Positions 55,022 through 64,000 are shown, counted from the first letter of the stretch. The stretch is DNA of 64,000 nucleotides from Saccharopolyspora rectivirgula DSM 43747 (GCF_000497205.1 NZ_AYJW01000005.1:1-64000); one strand, 5' to 3'. Notes: a model not told the origin generated them from the letters alone. Numbers and translations are program-made.

Positions 55022-55651
55022 TCAGCGCAAGCTGGCGGCTTCCCGGGCCAGTTCTTCGACCCGGCCCCATTCGCCGGCGGCCAGCAGGTCCTTCGGAGCG
55101 AGCCACGAACCCCCGACGCAGCCGACGTTGGGCAGTGCCAGGTAGCTCGCCGCGTTCTGCGGGTTGATGCCGCCGGTCGGGCAGAACCGCAGCTGCGGGA
55201 GTGGGCCGGCGACCGCTTTCAGGAAGCCGACCCCGCCGCTCTGCTCGGCGGGGAAGAACTTCATCGCCGACAGGCCGCGTTCGGCCAGCCGCATCGCTTC
55301 GGAAACGGTGCTGGCTCCGGCCAGGAACGGAACCCCGGCACTGTCCAAAGCGTCCAGCAGGCGCTCGGTGGAGCCGGGGGTGACCAAGTACTGGGCTCCC
55401 GCCGCGACCGCAGGCTTGATCTGCTCCGGCTCCGTGATGGTCCCGGCTCCCACCACCATCTCCGGAACCGCGCCGGCGATCCGCTCGATGGCGTCCACCG
55501 CGGCGGGGGTCCGCAAGGTGACTTCGATGGTCCGGATGCCGCCGCGGAGCAGAGCCTGCGCCAGCGGAACCGCCTGCGCGGCGTCGTCGAGTGCCACCAC
55601 CGGGATGACCGGGGCCAGCTGGAGTACTTCAGCGGTGTCCATGGTGCTCAC
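55022..55651 (-). CDS. eda: 2-keto-3-deoxy-6-phosphogluconate aldolase
   Basis: Cleaves KDPG to pyruvate and glyceraldehyde-3-phosphate, the last Entner-Doudoroff step. 209 residues; Schiff-base K131 in MKFFPAE, E43 in TIEVTLRT, and the [15 protein letters not shown] phosphate-binding motif. GTG start overlaps the edd stop (GTGA), so it is coupled to edd; an ATG at 55642 is an alternative. Confidence 0.94.
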   Translation of the reverse strand: MSTMDTAEVLQLAPVIPVVALDDAAQAVPLAQALLRGGIRTIEVTLRTPAAVDAIERIAGAVPEMVVGAGTITEPEQIKPAVAAGAQYLVTPGSTERLLDALDSAGVPFLAGASTVSEAMRLAERGLSAMKFFPAEQSGGVGFLKAVAGPLPQLRFCPTGGINPQNAASYLALPNVGCVGGSWLAPKDLLAAGEWGRVEELAREAASLR

Positions 55652-57498
55652 TGGTTCTTTCCCGTCAACGCTGGTTGTTGTGCTTGGGGAGCGGACTGGG
55701 CGAAAGGCGAGAGGAGAGCGCTGGCCCCCTGGTCCGCCCGCCCGACCGCTTGCCGGAAGGTGGCGAAGAGCTCCCTGCCCGCTCCGAACTGGGCGTGCGG
55801 GGGAGACACCGGCTCCCGGGCGGTGAGTTCTTCGGCGGGCACCAGCACGTCCAAAGTGCCTTCGGCGGCGTCCAGCCGAATGGTGTCGCCGTCCCGCACC
55901 CGGGACAGCGGGCCACCGGCGGCGGCTTCGGGGGTGAGCTGGATCGCCGCCGGGATCTTCCCGGAAGCGCCGGACATGCGTCCGTCGGTCACCAGGGCGA
56001 TCCGGTGTCCGCGGTCCATCAGGACGCCGAGCGCCGGGGTGAGCCCGTGCAGCTCCGGCATCCCGTTGGCTTGCGGCCCCTGGTTGCGGATGACCACGAC
56101 GACGTCGCGGTCCAGCTCACCGGCTTTGAAAGCCGCCGAGAAGCTCGCCTGGTCTTCGAAGACCCGAGCGGGGGCTTCGACCGTCCAGTGCTGCCGGTCC
56201 ACCGCCGACACCTTGATGACCGATCGGCCGAGGTTGCCCTCCAGCACGCGCAGCCCCCCGTCCGGGGCGTACGGGTTGTCCACATCGCGCAGCACGTCCG
56301 GGTCGGCGCTGCTGCGCGGGGCCTCCCGCCACACCAGCTCCCCGTCCTCCAGGAAGGGCTGCTGGCAGTAGCGGTCCAGGCCGGGACCCGCGACGGTTTG
56401 GACGTCCTGGTGCACCAGGCCGGCGTCCAGCAACTGGCGGAGCAGGGTCTGCACGCCGCCGGCCGCGGCGAAGTGGTTGATGTCGGCCGCCCCGTTGGGG
56501 TACACCCGCGCCAGCAACGGCACCGCGCTCGAGAGGTCGGCGAAGTCGTCCCAGGTCAAGTGGATCCCCGCGGCCGCGGCGATGGCGACCAGGTGCAGGG
56601 TGTGGTTCGTGGATCCGCCGGTGGCCAGCAGCGCGACGACGCCGTTGACGATGGCGCGCTCGTCCACGATCTCCCCGAGCGGCACCGAGAGGTCCACGAC
56701 CCGTCGAGCTGCTTCCTCGGTGAGCGCTTTGCGCAGCGGCGTGCCCGGGGGAACGAAGCTCGATCCGGGGAGCTGCAGCCCCATGACTTCGACCACCAGC
56801 TGGTTGGAGTTGGCCGTTCCGTAGAAGGTGCAGGTGCCCGGCGAGTGGTAGGCGGCCGATTCCGCTTCGAGCAGGTCTTCCCGGGTGGCCTTCCCCTCGG
56901 CGAACAGCTGGCGGATGCGGCTCTTCTCGCTGTTCGGCAACCCGGACGGCATCGGCCCGGCGGGCACCAGCATGGTGGGGAGCTGCCCGAAGGCCAGGGC
57001 GCCGATCAGCAGGCCGGGGACGATCTTGTCGCACACCCCCAGCAGCAGGGCCCCGTCGAACATCTCGTGGGACAGCGCGATGCCGGTCGCCATCGCGATG
57101 ACGTCCCGGGAGAACAGGGAGAGCTCCATTCCCGGGCGGCCCTGGGTGATCCCGTCGCACATGGCCGGGACCCCGCCGGCGAACTGGGCCACCCCACCGG
57201 CTTGGCGCACCGCTTCCTTGATCCAAGCCGGGAACTCGACGTACGGCTGGTGGGCGGAGAGCAGATCGTTGTACGCCGACACGATCGCGATGCCCGGTTT
57301 GGCGGCGCCGCGCAGGGCCAGCCGGTCGGGGCCGCTGCAGGCGGCGAAGCCGTGGGCGAGGTTGCTGCACGGCAGACCGGCCCGAACCGGGCCTTGCGCC
57401 GCTGCGGAGCGGATGCGCTCCAGGTAAGCGCTGCGGGACTGCCGGCTGCGGTCGGCGATGCGTTCGGTGACTTGTTCAACGTCTGGATGAAGCGCCAC
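55648..57498 (-). CDS. edd: Phosphogluconate dehydratase
   Basis: Converts 6-phosphogluconate to KDPG. The 616-residue IlvD/Edd enzyme has the cluster cysteines in [14 protein letters not shown] and [12 protein letters not shown] and the N-terminal [10 protein letters not shown]. The [20 protein letters not shown] version distinguishes Edd from dihydroxy-acid dehydratase. GTG start with GGAGGG seven bases upstream. First gene of edd-eda. Confidence 0.93.
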   Translation of the reverse strand: MALHPDVEQVTERIADRSRQSRSAYLERIRSAAAQGPVRAGLPCSNLAHGFAACSGPDRLALRGAAKPGIAIVSAYNDLLSAHQPYVEFPAWIKEAVRQAGGVAQFAGGVPAMCDGITQGRPGMELSLFSRDVIAMATGIALSHEMFDGALLLGVCDKIVPGLLIGALAFGQLPTMLVPAGPMPSGLPNSEKSRIRQLFAEGKATREDLLEAESAAYHSPGTCTFYGTANSNQLVVEVMGLQLPGSSFVPPGTPLRKALTEEAARRVVDLSVPLGEIVDERAIVNGVVALLATGGSTNHTLHLVAIAAAAGIHLTWDDFADLSSAVPLLARVYPNGAADINHFAAAGGVQTLLRQLLDAGLVHQDVQTVAGPGLDRYCQQPFLEDGELVWREAPRSSADPDVLRDVDNPYAPDGGLRVLEGNLGRSVIKVSAVDRQHWTVEAPARVFEDQASFSAAFKAGELDRDVVVVIRNQGPQANGMPELHGLTPALGVLMDRGHRIALVTDGRMSGASGKIPAAIQLTPEAAAGGPLSRVRDGDTIRLDAAEGTLDVLVPAEELTAREPVSPPHAQFGAGRELFATFRQAVGRADQGASALLSPFAQSAPQAQQPALTGKNQ

Positions 57499-57662
57499 GT
57501 GTTGCCCTCCATAGCTGCCAGTAGCCCGGCGACGTCGTTGGCGCCTGTGATCGCGTACACGCTAACGGGTGTGCCCTGGATTTCAAAATCGATTCTGAAC
57601 TTCGGTGGGCCTCAAGTCGATCTCGATGGGGGATCATGGAAGAAACCGATCGAGGAGGCGGG

Positions 57663-58286
57663 ATGCGGGTCCAAGCAGTCGCGATCGCGCTCGCGGTCGC
57701 CGCGGCGGTCGCCGCGTGCGGGCAGGAGCAACAGGTGGAACAACCGGAACAGGCCGTTCAGCTCCCGAAGCAGGAACAGGTGAGCTCGGCACTGCCGACC
57801 CCCTCGGCCGACACGTCGATCGGGCTGGACACCTCACCCACCATCGAGCAGATCAAGCGGCGCGGGGAGCTGCGGATCGGGATCAGGGCCGACGACCCCC
57901 AGTTCGCGGTGCGCGCGGCGGCCGGCGAGTACACCGGTTTCGACGTCGAGATCGCGCGTCTCCTGGCCCGCAGCCTGGGACTGGACCCGAACACCCAGGT
58001 CTCCTACCGCATGCTGCCGGAGAGCATGCTCACCAGCGCGGTGGCGACGGGGAACGTGGACGTGCTGCTGAGCAGCCCGGTCGAATCGGAGCAGCTCGCC
58101 GAAACCGGGCCGTACGTCGTCGCCGACGCGCAACGCGGTCAGCGGTTCTTGATCACCAAGCAGGACGACGCCGTCCTGCACGCCGAGTTGGAGGAGATCC
58201 TGCGATCGGCGGTTGCCGACGGCAGCTGGGAGCAGGCGTACGAGCGCACGCTCGGCCAGGCCGGAGTGGCCGCCAGCCCCCGGTGA
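57663..58286 (+). CDS. Reduced solute-binding-protein-like lipoprotein lacking most of lobe 2
   Basis: 207-residue lipoprotein precursor (lipobox AAVAAC, C19). Residues ~62-150 match the first lobe of family 3 amino-acid-binding proteins (KRRGELRIGIRADDPQF, YTGFDVEIARLLA). After AETGPYVV the sequence jumps straight to the closing helix (LEEILRSAVADGSWEQAYERTL). The ~90 residues that normally form lobe 2 and the hinge return are missing, in frame, with no stop or frameshift. The neighbouring intact homologue is 300 residues. It may not close over a ligand; role unknown. GAGGAGG before ATG 57663. Confidence 0.72.
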   Translation: MRVQAVAIALAVAAAVAACGQEQQVEQPEQAVQLPKQEQVSSALPTPSADTSIGLDTSPTIEQIKRRGELRIGIRADDPQFAVRAAAGEYTGFDVEIARLLARSLGLDPNTQVSYRMLPESMLTSAVATGNVDVLLSSPVESEQLAETGPYVVADAQRGQRFLITKQDDAVLHAELEEILRSAVADGSWEQAYERTLGQAGVAASPR

Positions 58287-58300
58287 GCTCGTCCCACGCG

Positions 58301-58317
58301 GGGGCAGCGCCTGCCCC
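58301..58317. terminator. Weak hairpin between convergent SBP-like gene and gluD
   Basis: GGGGCAG/CTGCCCC, 7-bp stem with a 3-nt loop between the two stops. Confidence 0.4.
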
Positions 58318-58322
58318 AGTGC

Positions 58323-59195
58323 TCAGTCGCCCGCGGCGCCGGCCTGCTGGAGGTCGCCGGGCTGGGCCACTTCGCCCCGCCGGGCTCGGCTAAGCCGGTT
58401 TTCCACGTAGACCGCCAGTTTGCTCAACCCGTAGTTGATCAGGATGAAGATCACCGCGATCGTGAAGTAGACCTGGATCGGGTTGAACAGGTTCTGCACG
58501 ATGACCTGGGCCTGCCGGACGAGTTCGAAGTAGGAGATGATGAAGCCCAGCGAGGTGTCCTTGACGATGACCACCAGCTGGCTGATGAGGGCCGGCAGCA
58601 TGGAGCGGAACGCCTGGGGCAGCAGGATGGACCCCAGCACCTGGTGGCGCCGCATCCCGATCGCGTAGGCGGCCTCGCTCTGCCCCTTGGGCACGGCGAG
58701 GATCCCGGCTCGCATGATCTCGGCGATGATCACCGAGTTGTAGGCGGTCAGACCGATGACCAGGTACCACAGCGTGGGCAGGTCGATGCCGAACTCCGGA
58801 AGCGCCCGGTAGGCGAAGAAGATCGCGATCACCACGGGCACGCCGCGCAGCAGCTCCACCACGCCGACGATGGCCCACCGGTACCACGGCGCGCTGACCA
58901 CCCGGCTGACCGCCAGCAGCGTGCCGATCACCAGGGAGAAGACCATCGCGAGAGCCGCCGCGACCAGCGTGTTGCCCAGCGCCTGGCCCAACAACCGCCA
59001 CAGCGAGGAGAAGGTGGGATCGGCCGGGTTGATCAGCGGTCCCCAGCGGTCGGCCGACAGCTGCCCCCGCTCGGCCAGGCGGACCAGCACCCAGGCCAGC
59101 AGACCCAGCAGAGCAACGCTGACCAGCGCACTGGCGATCCGGGAACGCCGCCTGGCGCGCGGGCCGGGCGCCTCGTACAGGACCGTGTTGGTCAT
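58323..59195 (-). CDS. gluD: Amino-acid ABC transporter permease (GluD-like)
   Basis: 290-residue HisM/GluD-type permease with about five membrane helices and the EAA loop region around RAGILAVPKGQSEAAYAIGMRRHQV. A charged N-terminus (PGPRARRRSRI) precedes the first helix, and the C-terminus is a basic, amphipathic tail. Its ATG overlaps the gluC stop (ATGA). Fourth gene of gluABCD. Confidence 0.92.
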   Translation of the reverse strand: MTNTVLYEAPGPRARRRSRIASALVSVALLGLLAWVLVRLAERGQLSADRWGPLINPADPTFSSLWRLLGQALGNTLVAAALAMVFSLVIGTLLAVSRVVSAPWYRWAIVGVVELLRGVPVVIAIFFAYRALPEFGIDLPTLWYLVIGLTAYNSVIIAEIMRAGILAVPKGQSEAAYAIGMRRHQVLGSILLPQAFRSMLPALISQLVVIVKDTSLGFIISYFELVRQAQVIVQNLFNPIQVYFTIAVIFILINYGLSKLAVYVENRLSRARRGEVAQPGDLQQAGAAGD

Positions 59196-59842
59196 CGCAC
59201 CACCGCCACCTTCCGCTCCACGACGTTGAGCAGCAGGCCGAAGGGAATGGTCAGCAGCAGGTAGCCGATGACCACCCCGGTCAGCACCGGAAGCGCGGCC
59301 AGCCCCTGGGCCGAGGTCAGCGTGGCCGCCACCGAGTACAGGTCACCGCCCACCCCGAAAGCACCGGCGATGGCCGAGTTCTTGATCATCGCGATCAGCA
59401 CGTTGCCCAGTGGTGGGATGACCATGCGCACCGCCTGCGGGAGCACCACCAGGGAGAGGGTCTGGCCGAAGGTGAGCCCGATCGACCTGGCGGCTTCCGC
59501 TTGGCCCGCTGGCACGGCGTTGATGCCGCTGCGGATCGCCTCGCACACGAACGCCGAGGTGTACAGGCCCAGACCGATCGTGCCGAACCAGAAGTACGAG
59601 CCGTTCAAACCCACCTCGGGCAGCCCGAAGGCCATGAAGAACAGCACCACGGTCAGCGGGCAGTTGCGCAGCACGGTCACCCACGAGGTGCCGACCGCTC
59701 GCAGCGGGGGGAGCGGCGACACCCGGAAGGCGGCCATGACGGTGCCCACGACCAGGGCGATCACCGCTGCGTAGAAGGAGATCTGCAAGGTGCGCAGCAG
59801 CCCGCTGGCGAACAGCGGCAGGTTGTCGATGATGACTTGCAC
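59192..59842 (-). CDS. gluC: Amino-acid ABC transporter permease (GluC-like)
   Basis: 216-residue permease with about five hydrophobic helices and the EAA motif region RSGINAVPAGQAEAARSIGLTF. Partner of GluD in a heterodimeric glutamate/glutamine-type importer. GTG start with GGAG six bases upstream. A 12-bp hairpin separates it from gluB. Confidence 0.92.
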   Translation of the reverse strand: MQVIIDNLPLFASGLLRTLQISFYAAVIALVVGTVMAAFRVSPLPPLRAVGTSWVTVLRNCPLTVVLFFMAFGLPEVGLNGSYFWFGTIGLGLYTSAFVCEAIRSGINAVPAGQAEAARSIGLTFGQTLSLVVLPQAVRMVIPPLGNVLIAMIKNSAIAGAFGVGGDLYSVAATLTSAQGLAALPVLTGVVIGYLLLTIPFGLLLNVVERKVAVVR

Positions 59843-59861
59843 GAATCACTCCGGCCATGCG

Positions 59862-59889
59862 GACGGGTGCCGCTTCCGCGGCACCCGTC
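59862..59889 (-). other. Intercistronic hairpin between gluB and gluC
   Basis: Perfect 12-bp GACGGGTGCCGC repeat with a TTCC loop, 10 bases downstream of the gluB stop and before the gluC ribosome site. Such hairpins behind binding-protein genes often stabilise the upstream message or partly terminate, so that binding protein exceeds permease. Confidence 0.6.
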
Positions 59890-59898
59890 TCCGGGACG

Positions 59899-60801
59899 TC
59901 AGACGCAGGGATCCAGCTGGGGGAGCTGAGGGGTCTGCTGGGCGACCTTGCCCGCGGTCGCCCTCCACGCCTGCTCGTACTTGCCGCTCTGCGCCGCTTC
60001 GGTGAGCGTCTGGTTGATGAACTCGCAGAACTGCACGTCGCCCTTCTTGATGCCGATTCCGTAGGGCTCTTCGGTGAAGGGCTTCTCCACCAGCTTGAAC
60101 TGGCCGCCGCTCTGCTCGGCCAGGCCGAGCAGGATCACGTTGTCCGTGGTGACCGCCTGCACTTGGCCGGTGCGCAGCGCGTCCGCGCACTTCGAGTAGA
60201 CGTCGAACAGCACCAGGTTGGCCGGGTCGACGTACTTCTTGATCTCCTCGGCGGGGGTGGAGCCGGTGACCGAGCAGACCTTGGCGCCGGTGGGGCGCAG
60301 CGACTCCGGGCCGGTGATGGTGTTGTCGTCGGCCTTGACCATCAGGTCCTGGCCGGCTTCGTAGTACGGACCGGCGAAGCTGATCCGCTGCTTGCGGTTG
60401 TCGTTGATGGTGTAGGTGGCGATCACCATGTCGACCTTGTCCTGCTCGAGGACCTCTTCACGGGTTTGGCTGGGGGTCTCCACCCACTGGATCCGGTCCG
60501 GCGGGATGCCCAGCTTGCCGGCGATGATCCTGCCGATCTCGACGTCGAAGCCCTGCATTTGACCGTCGAGCCCGCGCACCCCGAACAGCGGCTGGTCGTA
60601 CTTCGTGCCGATCCGGATGGTGCCCCGCTGGTTGAGCTCGGCCATCGTGGTGCCGGGCTCGAACTGCGCGTCCTGGTCGACTTCGACGTCCACGGACGGC
60701 CCGGAGAGCTGGTCCTCGCCGCCGCCCCCGCCGCAGGCGCTCAGCACGAGCGCCACCGATGCCGCCAGGGCTGCGACCAGTCGCGTTCTTCTGGCTCGCA
60801 T
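59899..60801 (-). CDS. gluB: Glutamate/amino-acid-binding lipoprotein (GluB-like)
   Basis: 300-residue family 3 solute-binding protein. Signal peptide with lipobox LSAC (C23), Gly-rich linker GGGGGEDQ, then TIRIGTKYDQPLFGVRG and GFDVEIGRIIAG of lobe 1, and full lobe 2 (SVTGSTPAEEIKK, AVTTDNVIL). Ligand probably glutamate or glutamine by resemblance to Corynebacterium GluB; not provable here. Confidence 0.92.
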   Translation of the reverse strand: MRARRTRLVAALAASVALVLSACGGGGGEDQLSGPSVDVEVDQDAQFEPGTTMAELNQRGTIRIGTKYDQPLFGVRGLDGQMQGFDVEIGRIIAGKLGIPPDRIQWVETPSQTREEVLEQDKVDMVIATYTINDNRKQRISFAGPYYEAGQDLMVKADDNTITGPESLRPTGAKVCSVTGSTPAEEIKKYVDPANLVLFDVYSKCADALRTGQVQAVTTDNVILLGLAEQSGGQFKLVEKPFTEEPYGIGIKKGDVQFCEFINQTLTEAAQSGKYEQAWRATAGKVAQQTPQLPQLDPCV

Positions 60802-60831
60802 GTGTGGCCCCTCTCTGGGAACTGGTCCCCC

Positions 60832-61587
60832 TCAATGGGTCAGGATCTTGCTCAGGAAGTCCTTGGCGCGGTCGCTTTCCGGGGAGGTGAAGAATTGCTC
60901 CGGGGAAGCGTCCTCGGCGATTTCGCCGTCCGCCATGAACAGCACCCGGTGGGCTGCCCGTCGGGCGAATCCCATCTCGTGCGTGACGACGAGCATGGTC
61001 ATGCCCTCGGCGGCCAGGCTGGTCATCACTTCCAGCACTTCGTTGACCATTTCCGGGTCCAGCGCCGAAGTCGGCTCGTCGAACATCATGACTTTCGGCT
61101 TCATCGCCAGCGCCCGGGCGATGGCTGCTCGCTGCTGTTGACCACCGGACAGCTGCGCCGGGTACTTCTGCGCTTGGTCGGCGATGCCGACCCGGTCCAG
61201 CAGTTCCATCGCCAGCTCGCGGGCGGAGGCCCGGTCCTGCTTGCGCACCTTGATCGGGCCGAGCGTGACGTTCTCCAGAATTGTTTTGTGCGCGAACAGG
61301 TTGAACTGCTGGAAAACCATGCCGACGTCCGCGCGCAGCTCGGCCAGCGCACGCCCCTCCGACGGCAGTGGAACTCCGTCTATTTCGATCTGTCCTGAGT
61401 CGATCGGCTCCAGCCGGTTCACCGCCCGGCACAGCGTTGATTTGCCCGACCCGGACGGTCCTAGTACGACCGCGACCTGCCCCCGCGGAATCGTCAAATT
61501 GATATTCCGCAACACGTGCAGCTCGCCGAAGTACTTATCCACTCCGGACATCCGGATCATCGGCACGTCCGTGGCAGCTGCGGCCAT
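60832..61587 (-). CDS. gluA: Amino-acid ABC transporter ATPase (GluA-like)
   Basis: 251-residue polar-amino-acid-type ATPase: Walker [10 protein letters not shown] (43-51), Q-loop FQQFNLFAH, signature [15 protein letters not shown], Walker [18 protein letters not shown] 61587 is chosen for GGGAGAA eight bases upstream; an in-frame reading to 61698 is rejected. First gene of gluABCD. Confidence 0.94.
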   Translation of the reverse strand: MAAAATDVPMIRMSGVDKYFGELHVLRNINLTIPRGQVAVVLGPSGSGKSTLCRAVNRLEPIDSGQIEIDGVPLPSEGRALAELRADVGMVFQQFNLFAHKTILENVTLGPIKVRKQDRASARELAMELLDRVGIADQAQKYPAQLSGGQQQRAAIARALAMKPKVMMFDEPTSALDPEMVNEVLEVMTSLAAEGMTMLVVTHEMGFARRAAHRVLFMADGEIAEDASPEQFFTSPESDRAKDFLSKILTH

Positions 61588-61661
61588 TCTGCGTTCTCCC
61601 GGCAAAAGGAACTGGTTCGATGGTCGAAACTTAAGCTGCGTACCGGGGATAGTCCAGACGA

Positions 61662-61738
61662 ATTGGCCAATAGGCCAGTTCCCGTCGCCGTTTTGCAAAA
61701 ATCTGGAGGAGCTGCCCCGCCGAATGGCCTATTCCAAT
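61662..61738. repeat. Long inverted repeat upstream of gluABCD
   Basis: ATTGG-CC-AATAGGCCA (61662-61677) and TGGCCTATTCCAAT (61725-61738) form a 14-bp inverted repeat with a 2-nt bulge, 47 bases apart. The left arm also contains the small palindrome TTGGCCAA. It could be a regulator binding region or a leader-RNA stem of gluA. Confidence 0.6.
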
Positions 61739-61899
61739 GAATCCGATGGCGGAATTGCTGCGCGGATCTCCGCGGTTCCGGAGCAACGCGTTCCGCTGGT
61801 GCGGTGATGGAGGAAGGCGGCGCAGCGCCGCTCGGCGAGGCTCGCGCGCTGCTCGTCGAGACGGCTCCGGGCGGGTGAACCCGCGATCTCACCAGGCGT

Positions 61900-61905
61900 T
61901 ACGGT
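61900..61905 (+). promoter_or_regulatory. -10 element of a putative leaderless promoter (miaB)
   Basis: TACGGT, six bases before GTG 61912. A GGAG lies only two bases from the start, too near for efficient pairing. Confidence 0.45.
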
Positions 61906-61911
61906 GGAGCC

Positions 61912-63387
61912 GTGAGCACGCGAACCTACCAGATCCGCACGTACGGCTGCCAGATGAACGTGCACGACTCCGAGCGGCTCGCAGGGATGCTGGAAGACGC
62001 CGGATACGTGCGCGCAGCGGAAGGCGCCGTACCGGACGTGGTCGTGTTCAACACCTGCGCGGTGCGGGAGAACGCCGACAACAGGCTTTACGGAACGCTC
62101 GGTCACATGCGCCCGGCCAAGGAGCAGAACCCGGGGATGCAGATCGCGGTCGGCGGCTGCCTGGCGCAGAAGGACCGGGAGACGATCGTCAAGCGCGCCC
62201 CGTGGGTGGACGTGGTCTTCGGCACCCACAACCTGGGTTCCCTCCCCGTGCTGCTTGAACGCGCCCGGCACAACCAAGAGGCCCAGGTCGAGATCCTGGA
62301 GTCGCTGGAAGTCTTCCCCTCCACGCTGCCGGCTCGGCGGGAGTCCACCTATTCCGGCTGGGTCTCGGTGTCCGTCGGCTGCAACAACACCTGCACCTTC
62401 TGCATCGTGCCGTCGCTGCGCGGCAAGGAGAAGGACCGCCGGCCGGGTGAGATCCTCGCCGAAGTTCGGGCGCTGGTGGCCGAGGGGGTTCTGGAAGTGA
62501 CCCTGCTCGGGCAGAACGTCAACGCCTACGGGGTGGAGTTCGGCGACCGCTACGCCTTCAGCAAACTGCTGCGGGCCTGCGGGGAGATCGAGGGCCTGGA
62601 GCGGGTGAGGTTCACCTCGCCGCACCCGCGGGACTTCACCGACGACGTGATCGCGGCCATGGCCGAGACCCCCAACGTCTGCCCGCAGCTGCACATGCCG
62701 CTGCAGTCGGGCTCCGACCGGGTGCTCAAGGCGATGCGCCGCTCCTACCGCTCCGAGCGGTTCTTGAACATCCTCGGCAAGGTCCGGGAAGCGATGCCGC
62801 ACGCGGCGATCACCACCGACATCATCGTCGGCTTCCCCGGCGAAACCGAAGAAGACTTCGAACAGACCCTGGAAGTCGTCCGGCAGGCGCGGTTCAGCAG
62901 CGCCTTCACCTTCCAGTACTCCAAGCGGCCCGGCACTCCCGCCGCGGACATGCCGGACCAGGTGCCCAAGGAAGTGGTGCAGGAGCGGTACGACCGGCTG
63001 GTGGCCCTGCAGAACGAGATCTCCTGGGAGGAGAACAAGAAACTGGTCGGCCAGACCGTCGAACTGCTGGTGGCGGAAGGCGAGGGGCGCAAGGACAACG
63101 AGACCCATCGCCTCACGGGACGCGCCAGGGACGGGCGGCTGGTGCACTTCACCCCCACCGGCGCGGTGGACGGTGAGATCAGGCCCGGCGACATCGTGCG
63201 CACGACGGTCACCCGAGCGGCACCGCACCACCTGGTGGCGGACACCGACGTCCTGTCCCACCGGCGCACCACCGCGGGCGACCGCTGGGAGGAGGGCAAG
63301 CGGCCCAAGACCGCGGGGGTCAGCCTGGGCCTCCCCTCCTTCGGAGCGCCGAAGCCGCAGCAGAGCGAACAGGGGTGTGCTTGTTGA
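61912..63387 (+). CDS. miaB: tRNA-2-methylthio-N6-dimethylallyladenosine synthase
   Basis: Radical-SAM methylthiotransferase acting on A37 of tRNAs reading UNN codons. 491 residues: UPF0004 domain with C13, C49 and C83; radical SAM cluster C157, C161 and C164 (CNNTCTFC); then a C-terminal TRAM domain. GTG start from an apparently leaderless promoter. The C-terminus extends to QSEQGCAC, and its stop overlaps the next gene's start. Confidence 0.96.
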   Translation: MSTRTYQIRTYGCQMNVHDSERLAGMLEDAGYVRAAEGAVPDVVVFNTCAVRENADNRLYGTLGHMRPAKEQNPGMQIAVGGCLAQKDRETIVKRAPWVDVVFGTHNLGSLPVLLERARHNQEAQVEILESLEVFPSTLPARRESTYSGWVSVSVGCNNTCTFCIVPSLRGKEKDRRPGEILAEVRALVAEGVLEVTLLGQNVNAYGVEFGDRYAFSKLLRACGEIEGLERVRFTSPHPRDFTDDVIAAMAETPNVCPQLHMPLQSGSDRVLKAMRRSYRSERFLNILGKVREAMPHAAITTDIIVGFPGETEEDFEQTLEVVRQARFSSAFTFQYSKRPGTPAADMPDQVPKEVVQERYDRLVALQNEISWEENKKLVGQTVELLVAEGEGRKDNETHRLTGRARDGRLVHFTPTGAVDGEIRPGDIVRTTVTRAAPHHLVADTDVLSHRRTTAGDRWEEGKRPKTAGVSLGLPSFGAPKPQQSEQGCAC

Positions 63388-63875
63388 GCGACAATCCCGA
63401 GGAGAAGGAGCGTTCGACCCAGTCGGACCAGGAGATCAGCCGCCAGCTCGCCCGCGCTGAGCGGGACATCCTCCGGCAGTTCGACCCCGGTGTCCGGGCG
63501 GTGCTCATCGCTGCGGTGATCGTGGTGCTGATCCTGACCTGGCTCCTGCCGTGGATCGGCAACGCCACCGGCTGGCAGGTGTTGAGCGGGCAGACCGACC
63601 CGGTGCTGGACGTCGGTCTGCTGCCCCGACTGTTCGCGATCAACTCGACGATCGCGGGCGTCGGCGTGGGAGTCCTGGCCTTGGTGACCCGGCGCTGGGT
63701 GGTCGCCTTCCTGGCCGCAGCGCTCGACACGATGGTCGCCTTCGAAGGAATGATCGCCATCTGGTCGCGGCAGACCAGTGTTTACGGGGGCCCGTCCATC
63801 GGTCTCGTCATAGCGCTGATCTGCATGGTGGTGCTCGCCGTCAGCTGGGTGCGCATCGCCTGGTCCCGCAGCTGA
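63384..63875 (+). CDS. Rv2732c-like membrane protein
   Basis: 163-residue protein. A charged N-terminal ~40 residues ([32 protein letters not shown]) is followed by four hydrophobic helices. Rv2732c follows miaB in M. tuberculosis; function unknown. The TTG at 63384 overlaps the miaB stop and has AGGGG eight bases upstream; an in-frame GTG at 63375 is the alternative. Confidence 0.75.
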   Translation: MSDNPEEKERSTQSDQEISRQLARAERDILRQFDPGVRAVLIAAVIVVLILTWLLPWIGNATGWQVLSGQTDPVLDVGLLPRLFAINSTIAGVGVGVLALVTRRWVVAFLAAALDTMVAFEGMIAIWSRQTSVYGGPSIGLVIALICMVVLAVSWVRIAWSRS

Positions 63876-63896
63876 CCAGCTCGGCGAGCAGCAGAA

Positions 63897-63922
63897 CGCC
63901 CCGCCCGGTGACGAGCGGGGCG
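63897..63922 (+). terminator. Terminator of miaB-Rv2732c operon
   Basis: CGCCCCGC/GCGGGGCG, 8-bp stem with a 10-nt loop, 21 bases after the stop. Confidence 0.6.
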
Positions 63923-63931
63923 CAAGACCCG

Positions 63932-63961
63932 CGGCCGGGGCGGTGCGCACCACCCCGGCCG
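63932..63961 (-). terminator. Terminator of the convergent gene at the window edge
   Basis: 14-bp inverted repeat (CGGCCGGGG-C-GGTG) with one mismatch; ten bases past the stop of the minus-strand gene. Confidence 0.55.
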
Positions 63962-63971
63962 ATCACGTCGT

Positions 63972-64000
63972 TCAGCGAGTGGCGAGCGCCTGCTCCGCCG
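63972..64000 (-). CDS. 3' end of a convergent gene (last 8 codons)
   Basis: The minus strand ends ...AEQALATR-stop with a hairpin behind it. By synteny the gene beyond should be the DUF349 protein Rv2731, but only eight codons are visible, so this is inference. Confidence 0.35.

Larger units (their letters stand above)
61588..61911. other. gluA/miaB divergent intergenic region
   Basis: 324 bp with no supported gene. It holds the gluABCD promoter region, a long bulged inverted repeat (listed separately), and the miaB -10 element. A direct GCGG-rich stretch follows at 61770-61870. Confidence 0.5.

Overview
The window is chromosomal DNA from a high-GC actinobacterium. Gene order closely follows the Mycobacterium tuberculosis Rv2207-Rv2169 block (cobT, asnB, ctaC/ctaF, trpD, ctaE-qcrCAB, a DnaQ-UvrC fusion, NlpC/P60, fadD15, TB16.3, an ArsA-like ATPase, Rv2183c, Rv2182c, RNase AS, aroG, mptA, pknL, Rv2175c, idsA2, metF, lppM, Rv2170). 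It is then joined to lhr and to a recA-recX and miaB-Rv2732c segment. The insertions and gene content (PPi-type phosphofructokinase, Entner-Doudoroff genes, CrtI next to a prenyl synthase, no RecA intein) point to a member of the Pseudonocardiales, probably Saccharopolyspora-like. That placement is inference. I see no IS element, phage, CRISPR array, tRNA or rRNA.

Layout. 1-7.4 kb: end of the cobalamin genes cobT/cobU, an aldo/keto reductase, a DUF3043 membrane protein, a HesB/IscA Fe-S carrier, an S4 RNA-binding protein, an adenosine-kinase-like PfkB enzyme, a flavoprotein oxidase and a homocysteine methyltransferase. 7.4-18 kb: asnB, then the aa3 oxidase genes ctaC, ctaF and ctaE and the complete bc1 set qcrC-qcrA-qcrB, with trpD and three small proteins between them. 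This is the respiratory core (bc1-aa3 supercomplex; ctaD is elsewhere). 18-31.5 kb: an F420/FMN split-barrel enzyme, a DEDDh-GIY-YIG nuclease fusion, a coiled-coil NYN ribonuclease, a secreted NlpC/P60 hydrolase behind a c-di-AMP riboswitch, an acyl-CoA ligase, and a lipid/envelope cluster. 31.5-43.4 kb: RNase AS, PPi-type PFK, class II DAHP synthase, a mannosyltransferase, a PASTA kinase and its DNA-binding neighbour, CrtI plus prenyl synthase, MetF and LppM. 43.5-54.3 kb: a DUF885 protein, a GNAT enzyme, a LexA-controlled HEPN/mycothiol-fold operon, lhr, a 41-residue membrane microprotein, DUF3046, recA and recX. 54.3-64 kb: a HAD protein, eda-edd, a reduced solute-binding protein, the gluABCD-type amino-acid ABC operon, miaB and an Rv2732c homologue, ending in the last codons of a convergent gene.

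How the genes work together. QcrCAB and CtaCEF form the respiratory chain, with HesB feeding Fe-S assembly. ROK glucokinase, PPi-type PFK, Edd and Eda outline two glycolytic routes. AroG, TrpD, MetF and AsnB are amino-acid and one-carbon enzymes. MptA, the Rv2182c-type acyltransferase, FadD, NlpC/P60 and the PASTA kinase concern the cell envelope. Lhr, RecA, RecX and the DnaQ-UvrC fusion are DNA repair.

Regulatory reading. Many first-in-operon genes have no Shine-Dalgarno sequence but carry a TAnnnT -10 hexamer 6-8 nt before the start codon, the signature of leaderless transcripts. This helped fix many starts. The recA upstream region has both a LexA box and a PafBC-type RecA-NDp promoter. 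A second locus (45.92-45.98 kb) has two perfect LexA boxes in tandem, overlapping the -10 region of the promoter of a two-gene operon whose products have lost their families' catalytic residues. I consider this the most interesting unexplained item in the window.
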